Below are positions 52,658-61,230 of a DNA stretch of 64,000 nucleotides, piece by piece. Made by a program: the position numbers and the translations under genes. Under the pieces are notes generated by a model that ran no database searches, had not been told where the DNA came from, and saw only the letters and a list, made by a program, of their open reading frames with translations. Each line of letters begins with the position of its first letter. Position 1 is the first letter of the stretch. The DNA is from Pedobacter psychroterrae (lineage in GTDB: Bacteria > Bacteroidota > Bacteroidia > Sphingobacteriales > Sphingobacteriaceae), in the NCBI RefSeq assembly GCF_004331695.1, contig NZ_SJSL01000001.1, positions 744,001 to 808,000 of the forward strand, read 5' to 3'.

Positions 52658-55600
52658 TTATTGGGCCGAATCTAACATTTTAAAATACTCGATGATCTTA
52701 TTTTTATAATAATGATTCAGGTCTGCAGGTAATTTCTGAAGACTTTCTGTCTGGCTTTGCTGTGCCTTTTTAAAATTTTCAAGCATTTTTTTATAGGACG
52801 GAGGGAAGTCTTTGGCCGCCTTGCTTTGCCTTTTTTGTTCTTCATCTTCTTCCCGCTCTGCATTTTCTGCATCAAGTAATTTATCAAGCAGCTTCTTCTG
52901 GCGATCCATTGTCGCCTGCTCTATTCTTTTATTAACCAGGTCTGTCTCGGTTGCTTTCATGTCCTTGATCATTTGATCCGTATTGCCCTGACCGTTCTTG
53001 CCATTCTTATTTTCATTATTGATCTTTTGCAATGCTTTCCTGATCATTTGCTGTTGCTGGGCCATTTTACCAAATTCCTGGCTCATCTGCCCTTTTGGAA
53101 CTGTTCCCTGGTTGCCGTTTTTCTGCATTTGCTCTTTTGCCTTTTGCATGTTCTGGTTCAGCTGCTGCTGCATTTTTTGCAGTTCCTGCATCCCTGTTTT
53201 ACTGCCCTTGCTACCGCCCTTTTGACCTTTTTTCTTTGCATTTTGCAGCTGGTCAAGCGCTTCATTAAGCATCAGCGAGAGGTTGTTAATAGCAGTCATG
53301 GTGTACTGCTGGTTCCTGTTGGCTACCGCAGTATTCCGCTCTCCCAGGTTTTCCAGGCTCTTATCAAGGTTGAAATTGATCTTTTGCATTTCCTCGTTCA
53401 CGGCCGACTCAATCTGAGGGACTTTTTTACTCAAGGATAATAAGCTGTCGGCAATCATAGCCATATTGTCTTTGATGTTGCGCTGTTTTTGTACCAGCGG
53501 TGTATACTGCGGGTCGCCGGATCCAATATTCCTAAGACCAAGCATTACTTTTTCCTGATCGAAGGAGCTGTTTAGCAGATTTTCAAGTAATTGTCTTAAT
53601 TCTTGCGCGTTTACGCTGTTTTCTGCTTCCTCCGACTGCTGCTGCGTCTCTTCCATTTGCTTTGCCAGCTCCTCCATCTCTTTGCCGGCTTTGTCCTGAC
53701 TTTTAGCAGCGTCTTCTTTGTTGTTTTTGTCGAGATTTTCTTTACTGCCTTTCTGATCCTGCTTTATGCTGTTTACTTCCTTCTCAGGCTTTTTAAAATC
53801 ATTGGGGCGCTCCAGCGATTGGTTTTTATCAGAAAGCTTTTGCAATTCCTTTTCAAGTTCTTCGAATTGGGATGATAGTTTTTGTTGTTCATTTTTCAGC
53901 TCAGTAGTAGCTGCGTCTTTTGAATTGGTTTTTTTCGACAATTCTTTTTGCTCCTTAGCGAGGTCCTTTAGCCTGTCTATGTTGTTCTGCAGGTTTTGTT
54001 CAAATTCCAGTTGCTTGTACAGCTCCAGAATCCTATCCAGTTCATTCTTCAAAGATTTATTGTCCATTTGCATTTTAGACAACTCATTCTGTGTCTGGTC
54101 TTTGTTCTGTTGGTCCATTAGCTTTTGCAATTGTTCCAGCAAAGCCTTCGTTTTATCATCCAGCACGTTATTAAACAGGTCGTCTATTTGTTTCTGTTTT
54201 TCTGCGAGCTCATCTTTTAAAACATTGTTTTCTTCTTTTTCGAAGGTATTCCTTTCATTCAGTTTTTTAATTTCTTTAACCAGGTCTTCCAGCTGTTTTT
54301 GCTTATCCAGTAATTGCTCGACTTGTTTTTTATCTTCAAATGTCAGCTGCTTTTTATCCAGGAGTGTCTCCGTAATTTTTTTACTTTCCTTTTCTACTGC
54401 TGCCGCCAATTTAATGGCCTTTTCCATCTGGTTTTTTAATGCCGAACTTCCCTGCTCTATCTTTTCAGATACTTCATATGGTGTAGGTACTTCAACTATT
54501 TTTATGTCAGATTTAATCTTTTTGGGGCCATTTACGCCATCGTTGTCTGCTAGTTCAAAATAGTATTCAAGCGATTGCCCTGCCTTTAAGCCGACTTCGC
54601 GGAGGTTCCAGAGAAAGAAGAAAGCATCATCCTGAACGCCTTTCTTAATCGCAATGGATTTTGAAAACCCAGCCTTAAGCGATCCATTTTCGCGAACGTT
54701 ATAATGAAACTTCAGTGCTGAAAAACCATGGTCATCAGAGATGTTGCCCGAAAAATAGCGTACTTTGCTGCTCAGCGAATCAGCTGATTCCACTACCTTT
54801 ATATCGGGAAACTCGTCTTTTATCACACTGATCTGATGCGACAAAACATCCTTGCTTTTTATGAAGTCATTTTCAGGGATAATCTGATAGGCGGTATTGT
54901 TGCGGATAGCAGCTTTGAAGTTAAATGCACTACCATTGGCTAACAAAGAGTGGTTTTTGTCGCCCAGGACGAAACGGAGCCTGTCACTATTTTGCGTCTG
55001 GAATTCCCAGGATATAACCGTGCCTTCAGGAACCAGCAAATCTCCTGCATTCAGAACTGATTCTGACTTTTTATTCAGATAGGACGGGTAGTTTAGCCTG
55101 GCAGTGATATTGATGACCACCGGACGTGATTTTACCACAATGGTATGGTTCAGCGAACTAAAGCCACCTCCAAAAAAACTGATTTGCTTGTTCTTTTGCA
55201 GGTTTTTGAAAGTATAATTGAATAAGGTACTGCGCTCCTTTTCAAGTTTATAGGAGTTTACGCCATCAGAAACATATACTTCCTGTGGAATCTCATTGCC
55301 TGTCATCTTTAATCTGATGGTCACATCATCGCCCTGTGATACGATCAGGTTACTGTTTAGTAACACGAACTGAAAAGGAGATTTTGGCAGGATCTTTTTA
55401 TCATACTGTACAAAGCTGCGGGTCCCTTCGCTAAGAATAGCTGGTGAGATGATGCCGATCAGAATAATGACAGACAATGGCGCCAGAAAGTATTTGACAT
55501 ACTTTTTATTTTCGTTAAAGCGAATTGCATTGGTAAAGGGAATGGGCTTTAGTTCCATGATCTTTTGGTCAATTCCCGCCAGGATCAACATATTGTCCTT

Positions 55601-55969
55601 TGGGCTCTGATCTGCCAGGGCTTTTAACTGCAAGGTATTTAGCAGCTTGTCCTTCACGTTAAAAAAATGGTCGCCAATGAGCAAGGCCGCCTGCTGTATG
55701 CTTAGGTTTTTGCCTAGCTTGAAATAAGACAAGGCAGGTTTAACGATCAGCATGGCAATGATCAGAGTGGCAGCAAACAGGAAAGAAAAAAATAATACCG
55801 TTTTAACAACAATGCCAGGATTGGTGTAATAGACGAACAGGAACAAAAAGAGGTAAGCGCCTAACAATAATGCTGCAGCATAAATGGTTCCACGCAAAAG
55901 TTTATTAAGATAAAACTTTTGGATGAACTCATTGACTTTAGAAATTAAAAGGTCGTAATTGCTGTCCAT
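52658..55969 (-). CDS. DUF4175 family large membrane protein with long coiled coils
   Basis: The 1103-residue protein (ATG 55969; an upstream TTG at 55987 would add six) has two N-terminal helices (about 33-75) and a third near 158-175 (YFLAPLSVIILIGIISPAIL). A beta-rich, probably periplasmic part follows (about 200-470). The second half is a very long Lys/Glu/Gln-rich coiled-coil region (about 500-930, with repeated KQ, EL and QQ pairs such as KEQKELSKKTNSKD). The topology and composition match DUF4175 proteins. The function is unknown; an envelope-spanning role is possible. Confidence 0.85.
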   Translation of the reverse strand: MDSNYDLLISKVNEFIQKFYLNKLLRGTIYAAALLLGAYLFLFLFVYYTNPGIVVKTVLFFSFLFAATLIIAMLIVKPALSYFKLGKNLSIQQAALLIGDHFFNVKDKLLNTLQLKALADQSPKDNMLILAGIDQKIMELKPIPFTNAIRFNENKKYVKYFLAPLSVIILIGIISPAILSEGTRSFVQYDKKILPKSPFQFVLLNSNLIVSQGDDVTIRLKMTGNEIPQEVYVSDGVNSYKLEKERSTLFNYTFKNLQKNKQISFFGGGFSSLNHTIVVKSRPVVINITARLNYPSYLNKKSESVLNAGDLLVPEGTVISWEFQTQNSDRLRFVLGDKNHSLLANGSAFNFKAAIRNNTAYQIIPENDFIKSKDVLSHQISVIKDEFPDIKVVESADSLSSKVRYFSGNISDDHGFSALKFHYNVRENGSLKAGFSKSIAIKKGVQDDAFFFLWNLREVGLKAGQSLEYYFELADNDGVNGPKKIKSDIKIVEVPTPYEVSEKIEQGSSALKNQMEKAIKLAAAVEKESKKITETLLDKKQLTFEDKKQVEQLLDKQKQLEDLVKEIKKLNERNTFEKEENNVLKDELAEKQKQIDDLFNNVLDDKTKALLEQLQKLMDQQNKDQTQNELSKMQMDNKSLKNELDRILELYKQLEFEQNLQNNIDRLKDLAKEQKELSKKTNSKDAATTELKNEQQKLSSQFEELEKELQKLSDKNQSLERPNDFKKPEKEVNSIKQDQKGSKENLDKNNKEDAAKSQDKAGKEMEELAKQMEETQQQSEEAENSVNAQELRQLLENLLNSSFDQEKVMLGLRNIGSGDPQYTPLVQKQRNIKDNMAMIADSLLSLSKKVPQIESAVNEEMQKINFNLDKSLENLGERNTAVANRNQQYTMTAINNLSLMLNEALDQLQNAKKKGQKGGSKGSKTGMQELQKMQQQLNQNMQKAKEQMQKNGNQGTVPKGQMSQEFGKMAQQQQMIRKALQKINNENKNGKNGQGNTDQMIKDMKATETDLVNKRIEQATMDRQKKLLDKLLDAENAEREEDEEQKRQSKAAKDFPPSYKKMLENFKKAQQSQTESLQKLPADLNHYYKNKIIEYFKMLDSAQ

Positions 55970-56158
55970 TAACACTCGAATGATCAATAAAGTTAAAAAA
56001 TAACTTCAAGAAAACATTTATATTATCATTAACGCTTATTTTAGCTGAAAGTATTTATTATGCTCCTCGTCCTGCTGAGTTTATTTTGCTTCGCAGCTAC
56101 TGCGTGGTCAGCATCCAGGGCATAACTTTTTGAAAACCGATATTTATAGAAAAAACGA

Positions 56159-56929
56159 ATGAAATCAATTTTAGCTATTGGAATAATGCTCCTTACCTTT
56201 TCAACAACTAATGCACAATATAACCCGGTGATCGCCCACCGTGGAGCCTGGAAAGCAAAAGCTTTGCCGGAGAATTCTATTGCTTCCCTTAATGAAGCGG
56301 TAAGACTGGGATGTTTCGGGGCTGAATTTGATATCCATATGACGGCCGACAGTATCCTGGTTGTAAACCACGATGCTGATTTTTTCGGAATGAAGATCGC
56401 TAAAACCAATTATGCTGACCTGTTGCAGAAAAAGCTGTCTAACGGGGAAAGCATCCCTACGCTTGAGGAATACTTAAAAGCGGGAATGAAGCAAAAGAAG
56501 ACCAAATTGATTCTTGAGATAAAGCCTTCAGGCGTAAGCAAGGACTGGGATATGAAAATGACCGACAAATCTGTGGCGATGGTGAAAAAACTAAAGATCA
56601 AGCCTTTGGTGGATTACATCAGTTTTGGATATGATATTTTGCAGCGTATATTAACGCTCGACCCGAAAGCTAAAGTTGCTTATTTAAAAGGTGATATACC
56701 ACTTGAAAAACTTAAAGAAGACGGCTTTTACGGTGCCGACTATCATTACAGCGTTTATCAGAAGGGTGAGTGGTTTGTCAAAGCAAAGGAGCTGGGCCTA
56801 ACCATCAACGCCTGGACGGTGAATGAATTAAAAGATATGAACTGGTTAATTGAGAATAAGGTAGAATTCATTACTACCAATGAGCCTGAACTGTTGTTGG
56901 AGACACTCAAAGGGAAAGCGCAAAAGTAA
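56159..56929 (+). CDS. Glycerophosphodiester phosphodiesterase
   Basis: The 256-residue protein has a signal peptide (about 1-19, TFSTTNAQY). It shows the GDPD barrel's active-site blocks: VIAHRGAWKAKALPENSIAS (HR and E) and CFGAEFDIHMTADSILVVNH (E, D and H). It should hydrolyse glycerophosphodiesters to an alcohol and glycerol-3-phosphate in the periplasm. The ending NEPELLLETLKGK is typical. It is transcribed alone between the DUF4175 gene and the converging cold-shock gene. Confidence 0.92.
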   Translation: MKSILAIGIMLLTFSTTNAQYNPVIAHRGAWKAKALPENSIASLNEAVRLGCFGAEFDIHMTADSILVVNHDADFFGMKIAKTNYADLLQKKLSNGESIPTLEEYLKAGMKQKKTKLILEIKPSGVSKDWDMKMTDKSVAMVKKLKIKPLVDYISFGYDILQRILTLDPKAKVAYLKGDIPLEKLKEDGFYGADYHYSVYQKGEWFVKAKELGLTINAWTVNELKDMNWLIENKVEFITTNEPELLLETLKGKAQK

Positions 56930-56969
56930 GCGTTGTAGCATGACACGGGTTGTAATTAAAACAAAAAAA

Positions 56970-56994
56970 GGGTGTCTAATTTTGTTAGACACCC
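56970..56994 (-). terminator. Terminator of the cold-shock gene
   Basis: GGGTGTCTAA (56970-56979) and TTAGACACCC (56985-56994) pair perfectly over 10 bp with a 5-nt loop. On the minus strand the stem is followed by a run of seven T. It lies 24 bases past the cold-shock stop, and it also sits 40 bases after the converging GDPD gene. Confidence 0.8.
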
Positions 56995-57018
56995 GTTACA
57001 ATTTATGTTTTTAATAAT

Positions 57019-57210
57019 CTAGATTACTTTAACATTAATCGCATTCAACCCTTTTTTACCGCTTTCAACGTCGTATTCAACTTTGTCGTTTTCACGAATT
57101 TCATCGATAAGGCCTGTTGAATGTACAAAGATTTCGCTATCTCCGTTTGCAGGGATAATGAATCCGAAACCTTTAGTTACATTAAAAAATTTTACTGTTC
57201 CTTCTTGCAT
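57019..57210 (-). CDS. Cold-shock protein (CspA family)
   Basis: This 63-residue single cold-shock domain has the RNA-binding motifs KGFGFI (residues 13-18, RNP1) and EIFVHST (about 26-32, RNP2). It is shorter than E. coli CspA (70 residues) but matches the phylum's small CSDs. It should bind single-stranded RNA and act as an RNA chaperone. It is a single-gene unit with a hairpin terminator at 56970-56994 and a probable promoter at 57238-57272. Confidence 0.94.
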   Translation of the reverse strand: MQEGTVKFFNVTKGFGFIIPANGDSEIFVHSTGLIDEIRENDKVEYDVESGKKGLNAINVKVI

Positions 57211-57237
57211 TGTATTATTTATTAAAAAATTAAGTGT

Positions 57238-57272
57238 GCAAGGTACATAATATTTTTTATTAAAAATGCAAA
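57238..57272 (-). promoter_or_regulatory. Possible promoter of the cold-shock gene
   Basis: On the minus strand TTTG (57272-57269) and TACCTTGC (57245-57238) resemble the -33/-7 pair with a 23-base spacer. The -7 is one base off TAnnTTTG. It ends 27 bases before the start codon. Confidence 0.4.
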
Positions 57273-57312
57273 TGCTTCATTTTTTGACGAATATAAAATT
57301 TAAAAAACAATA

Positions 57313-58248
57313 TTAATTTTGTTTTCTCCCAACAACAACCAATGTTATTTCGCTGGAGTGTGGTATTCCGAGCGTACTGCCCGGTATCACCTGCAGCAGG
57401 TTTTTGAGATAAACATTGATAATGGCCTCTAAAGATTTCTTGCGTGCCTCCCGGTGTTCGGGAAGCACATTTCCAAAGGAAATGAGGTGCATTCTACCGG
57501 CGGCATCGACTACTACATTAAATTCATAGCCAAAATCTTTATAGGCTTTTTCGATCACAATCCTGTACTGCGGGAACAGATAATCATAGGCAGCAGTTCT
57601 TCCTGAGAAGGGATCTGTTGTGCTTTTTTGCATCACACTAGCCATGTTGTTTCGGGGGATAAACCGGACTGGCAGACGCCCCGCAAAGGCAGTTTTCGGA
57701 TTGGCAGGGTCCCTGTTTGCTTTTTCCGCAAGTCCCCTTATATAAACAGTGTCTGCTTTTGTGGGTCTTTGCAAGACCTCTGGTGTTGTTTTAAGTACGT
57801 TTTTAATGTAGTTCTCGGAGTAGTAGGTAATATTTACATCAGAGCGGATGTCGCTGGCAATCTCCTTCTTTTGTACATGGAGACGTTGAAATACCAGGCT
57901 GTCTTTGCTGAGCTTCCTGATCCTGAAATACTCTTTTGCAAAGTTGTATACATCTCCATGGTCATACATTAAAAAGAAAGGCTGCATCCTGAGTTTTTGT
58001 GGGCTCCAGGCCATTACCGTATCGTTCGACTTAAACTGTATGATCCAGGTGGGTTCCTGCTGAAACCCCATTTCATTAAACGACAACCCATTACTAAACC
58101 TGCGTTTTACTTCATGATATTTTATCCCCAGGATATGATCAAAAGTTAACCTTACGGGCGGTGCTTTTTCTTTGCTTTTTGTTTTCTGATCGCAGCTAAA
58201 AAATAGAACAGGGGGCAGTAGTAAAATGAGTAGTGATTTTCTGAGCAT
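57313..58248 (-). CDS. Hypothetical lipoprotein
   Basis: The 311-residue protein has a lipoprotein signal peptide (lipobox VLFFSC, Cys about residue 19). The mature part is a mixed alpha/beta sequence with several aromatic-rich strands and no motif I recognise. It begins 17 bases after the aspartyl protease gene and is the last gene of the porX-tsaE-ald run. The C-terminus is a strand-like HSSEITLVVVGRK. Function unknown. Confidence 0.75.
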   Translation of the reverse strand: MLRKSLLILLLPPVLFFSCDQKTKSKEKAPPVRLTFDHILGIKYHEVKRRFSNGLSFNEMGFQQEPTWIIQFKSNDTVMAWSPQKLRMQPFFLMYDHGDVYNFAKEYFRIRKLSKDSLVFQRLHVQKKEIASDIRSDVNITYYSENYIKNVLKTTPEVLQRPTKADTVYIRGLAEKANRDPANPKTAFAGRLPVRFIPRNNMASVMQKSTTDPFSGRTAAYDYLFPQYRIVIEKAYKDFGYEFNVVVDAAGRMHLISFGNVLPEHREARKKSLEAIINVYLKNLLQVIPGSTLGIPHSSEITLVVVGRKQN

Positions 58249-58265
58249 TTTGTAAAATTAACACA

Positions 58266-59507
58266 TTATATTCTTTTCTTTAATTTTATTAGACGGATTA
58301 GCACACTTCCATTTCTGTATACCGAGATAAATACCGGCTTGCCGTCTTCAGAACGGAATATCCTGGTGATGTCATTGAGGCTGAGCTTGGATGTCCTGAC
58401 GAAGTTGATTGTCAGGATCTCATCTTCCGGCATGAGGCCGGACTGCTCTGCAGGAGAGTTGGCTTCGATCCTGCTGATGAAGAAACGCTTTTTATCTATT
58501 TCTTCCATGAAGAACTCTATGCCCGACATATCGTGCTCAAATGGGCGCTTGTAGTATTGGTTTTGTCTGACATACATGGCCTCGCCTGCATAATCAAAAA
58601 TGATGTTGAACCGGCTCAGTATGTCGGCGCCCAGGTTACCATTTCGTCCTCGCAAATAGGTTTTGGCGGCAACATCGCTGTATATCGGATACGATGTGAT
58701 GACGTCTTTCATAGTAAAGCTGCCCAAATGTACCAAAGGTATGCGGCCGATGCTTCCGCTGATCGGTCCGCTTAGCCCTACCCCAAGGTTTGCCTGTATG
58801 GCATTGGAAGGAGCAGGAAAGGGCTTTTCCTCATAGGTTTCTAAAGAAATGGCGTGACTGGCCCCATTATCTACTACCATCTTTGCAGTAACTTTGCCCA
58901 GCTCGGCTGTTTCTATGTCTATGTTGATATAAGGTTTGCTATTGATGATCTGCACGGGTATTTTCTCTCCCCTTATTTTCTTTTTTGTCCCTGGCAAGTT
59001 AAACAACAGCCTTTTGTTGGCGTATTTTAATTCCACAATGAAACTGTTGAAAAAGGAATGGCCCAGCAATCCATATATCCTGGTGCCTACATAACTGGAT
59101 AAGCCGAATATATCTTCCTTTAAGATCGCTGCAGGCATATTGCTAATCGTAGCCCGGCCTATTTTTGCGGCGATGTCGCCGCTAAGGAAGGCGTCTATTT
59201 CAACACCTTTGCCCAGACCATTTATTTTAATGGGACGCAGGTTTTTAAGATCAAGGCTTTTAACCAGCGTGGTGTCTGTGATGATCATCGGCCCTACACC
59301 TGTGTCTAAAATAAAATTAAAAGGACCTTTGCCATTGATGTACAGCGGCACGATCACCAGGTTTCGAACCATGGTAAAATTGATGGCATCTTTCTGTCTT
59401 TTGCCGGCAAAGCTAAACTGCTGTGCATTGGCGGCTGCGGCGTCGACTAGGTGTATCACTGCGACCATCAGTAATAGCTTTGGCAGGAACAGGTTAAGGC
59501 AGCGCAT
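58266..59507 (-). CDS. Periplasmic retropepsin-like aspartyl protease with C-terminal PDZ domain
   Basis: The 413-residue protein has a signal peptide (about 1-29, ending ANAQQ). Two retropepsin-like aspartyl domains follow: one with the catalytic triad FNFILDTGVGPM (near 66) and a second with VVDNGASHAISLE (near 215), where the usual DTG/DSG reads DNGA. A PDZ domain (about 335-413) carries ANSPAEQSGLMPEDEILTIN. This resembles Bacteroidota PDZ-linked aspartyl proteases. The second site with Asn in place of Thr or Ser could alter activity. Confidence 0.85.
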   Translation of the reverse strand: MRCLNLFLPKLLLMVAVIHLVDAAAANAQQFSFAGKRQKDAINFTMVRNLVIVPLYINGKGPFNFILDTGVGPMIITDTTLVKSLDLKNLRPIKINGLGKGVEIDAFLSGDIAAKIGRATISNMPAAILKEDIFGLSSYVGTRIYGLLGHSFFNSFIVELKYANKRLLFNLPGTKKKIRGEKIPVQIINSKPYINIDIETAELGKVTAKMVVDNGASHAISLETYEEKPFPAPSNAIQANLGVGLSGPISGSIGRIPLVHLGSFTMKDVITSYPIYSDVAAKTYLRGRNGNLGADILSRFNIIFDYAGEAMYVRQNQYYKRPFEHDMSGIEFFMEEIDKKRFFISRIEANSPAEQSGLMPEDEILTINFVRTSKLSLNDITRIFRSEDGKPVFISVYRNGSVLIRLIKLKKRI

Positions 59508-59521
59508 AAGATCTGCGTGTA

Positions 59522-60748
59522 CTATTGATTGGCGGCTACCAAAAGCTCGATGTCTTTGTAGGGAAGATTAAACATCGCTGCGAGGTCCTGATTGGTAAGG
59601 TGGCCCTGGTAAATATACAATGCTTCCCTGATGCCTGGCTTGTTCCACACCACGTTCATTAATCCGCCCATATCACCCATGTCGACAAGAATTGGCGTAA
59701 AGATGTTTGTCAATGCATAAGAGGCCGTTCTCGGTACACGGGAGGCAATATTTGGAACACAATAATGAATGACATCATGTTTTCTGAATACGGGGTCCAT
59801 ATGGTTGGTGACTTCAGATGTTTCGAAGCAGCCACCCTGATCGATGCTTACATCAATAACCACCGAATCAGGTTTCATCCTCGCAACGGTTTCTTCCATG
59901 ACAATGCATGGACTTCTGCCATGAGAGGCACGGATGGCACCTATTACTACATCGCAGGTAGTAATGGCTTTGCCCAAAACAATTGGCTGCATAACGGAGG
60001 TAAACACCCGGCTTCCGAGGTTGTTTTGAAGTCGGCGCAAGCGATAAATCGAGCTGTCAAATACCTTTACTTCTGCACCTAAAGCCAGGGCTGTTCTGGC
60101 CGCGTACTCACCCACTGTGCCCGCACCCAATATGACGATCTCTGTAGGTGGAACACCTGTAAAGCCACCCAGCATCAGGCCTTTGCCTCCGGTAACATTG
60201 CTCAGGTATTCTGCTGCAATAAAAATGGAAGTGGCACCTACAATCTCACTCATGGCCCTTACTACGCTGAGGATATTGCCTTCGTCTCTAAGGTTTTCAA
60301 AACAAAGTGCATTGATCTTTTTGTTGAGCATTGCCTTCAGGTAATCCTCTTTGAGCCCGCCCATTTGCAGTGCAGATATGAGGGTCTGCCCCTTCCGCAT
60401 CATGGCGATTTCATCAAGTGTAGGAGGGGCTATTTTTACGAGCACATCCGCCTCAAAAACATCTTTCTTGTTGAAGGAGATGATTGCGCCTTGTTCGCTA
60501 TAGTCATTGTCGGAAAAGTTAGAGCCTACGCCGGCCCCTGTCTCGATAACTACTTTGTGCCCGTTGTTTACCAGCAGGGCAACTGATAAAGGGGTCAGTG
60601 CAATCCTGTTTTCCTGAAATGAGATTTCCTTAGGGATACCAATATACAAACTGTTGCTTCTTTTACTAGTTTCGAGCATTGCTTCCTTAGGTTGTAACAA
60701 TCCTTTTTGAGCAATAGAGGCCATGCCTTCACGTAATCCTGTAGCCAT
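59522..60748 (-). CDS. ald: Alanine dehydrogenase
   Basis: The 408-residue NAD-dependent enzyme converts alanine and pyruvate/ammonia. The substrate-binding N-terminal block reads GIPKEISFQENRIALTP (about residues 38-54) and the NAD site EIVILGAGTVGEYAARTALA (near 204-223). Key downstream blocks are VIDVSIDQGGCFETS and HYCVPNIASRVPRTAS. It has a 30-35-residue N-terminal extension compared with the common 370-residue enzyme, as seen in Bacteroidota proteins. Transhydrogenase alpha is a relative, but the length and C-terminus favour Ald. It is 14 bases upstream of the protease gene. Confidence 0.9.
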   Translation of the reverse strand: MATGLREGMASIAQKGLLQPKEAMLETSKRSNSLYIGIPKEISFQENRIALTPLSVALLVNNGHKVVIETGAGVGSNFSDNDYSEQGAIISFNKKDVFEADVLVKIAPPTLDEIAMMRKGQTLISALQMGGLKEDYLKAMLNKKINALCFENLRDEGNILSVVRAMSEIVGATSIFIAAEYLSNVTGGKGLMLGGFTGVPPTEIVILGAGTVGEYAARTALALGAEVKVFDSSIYRLRRLQNNLGSRVFTSVMQPIVLGKAITTCDVVIGAIRASHGRSPCIVMEETVARMKPDSVVIDVSIDQGGCFETSEVTNHMDPVFRKHDVIHYCVPNIASRVPRTASYALTNIFTPILVDMGDMGGLMNVVWNKPGIREALYIYQGHLTNQDLAAMFNLPYKDIELLVAANQ

Positions 60749-60811
60749 TTTAGTTTATATTTTTTTTGCTTGAAATTAGGAAAAATTAACGGAAAAGCAG
60801 GGATAATTCTT

Positions 60812-61228
60812 TTATATTTTTGAGATGGAAAGCAATCTCTCCGTCGGGCTTATGGTTGATATGCTGACTTTTATATACTCCTCGGGCAATAGCTCCGCTA
60901 TTTTTTCCGGCCATTCTATCAGGCAGATATTGTCTGAATAGAAATACTCCTCGTAGCCAATGTCGTATGCTTCCCGTATCGATTTTATCCGGTAAAAATC
61001 AAAGTGATAAATGATTTTTTCTTCGGAATGGTATTCATTGACAATAGAAAAAGTGGGGCTGGACACGACTTCATTTACACCAAGGGCACGGCAAAGCGAC
61101 TTGATAAAAGTAGTCTTTCCTGCGCCCATGTCGCCCTCAAAGATGAAAAACTTTGCCCCTGCGGCAAAGTCTAAAACGGATACTGCGGCCTGATCTAGAT
61201 CGGCAAGGCCGCTTACGGTAATATTCAT
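60812..61228 (-). CDS. tsaE: tRNA threonylcarbamoyladenosine biosynthesis ATPase
   Basis: The 138-residue P-loop protein has Walker A EGDMGAGKTTFIKSL (near residue 38), SSPTFSIVNEY with the switch residues, and CLIEWPEKI with the Walker-B-like and catalytic area. TsaE works with TsaB and TsaD to make the t6A base in tRNAs. It begins 2 bases after porX and is 63 bases upstream of ald. Confidence 0.95.
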   Translation of the reverse strand: MNITVSGLADLDQAAVSVLDFAAGAKFFIFEGDMGAGKTTFIKSLCRALGVNEVVSSPTFSIVNEYHSEEKIIYHFDFYRIKSIREAYDIGYEEYFYSDNICLIEWPEKIAELLPEEYIKVSISTISPTERLLSISKI

Positions 61229-61230
61229 TG

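Noticed and set aside
53766..54563. A 265-codon plus-strand open frame opposite the DUF4175 coiled coil
   Set aside because: It is made of Ser/Phe/Cys runs that mirror the Lys/Glu/Gln codons of the real gene, with no domain and no start context.
59331..59400. GTTTCGAACC resembling a tRNA T-arm
   Set aside because: It lies inside the aspartyl protease reading frame and has no acceptor or anticodon stem around it.
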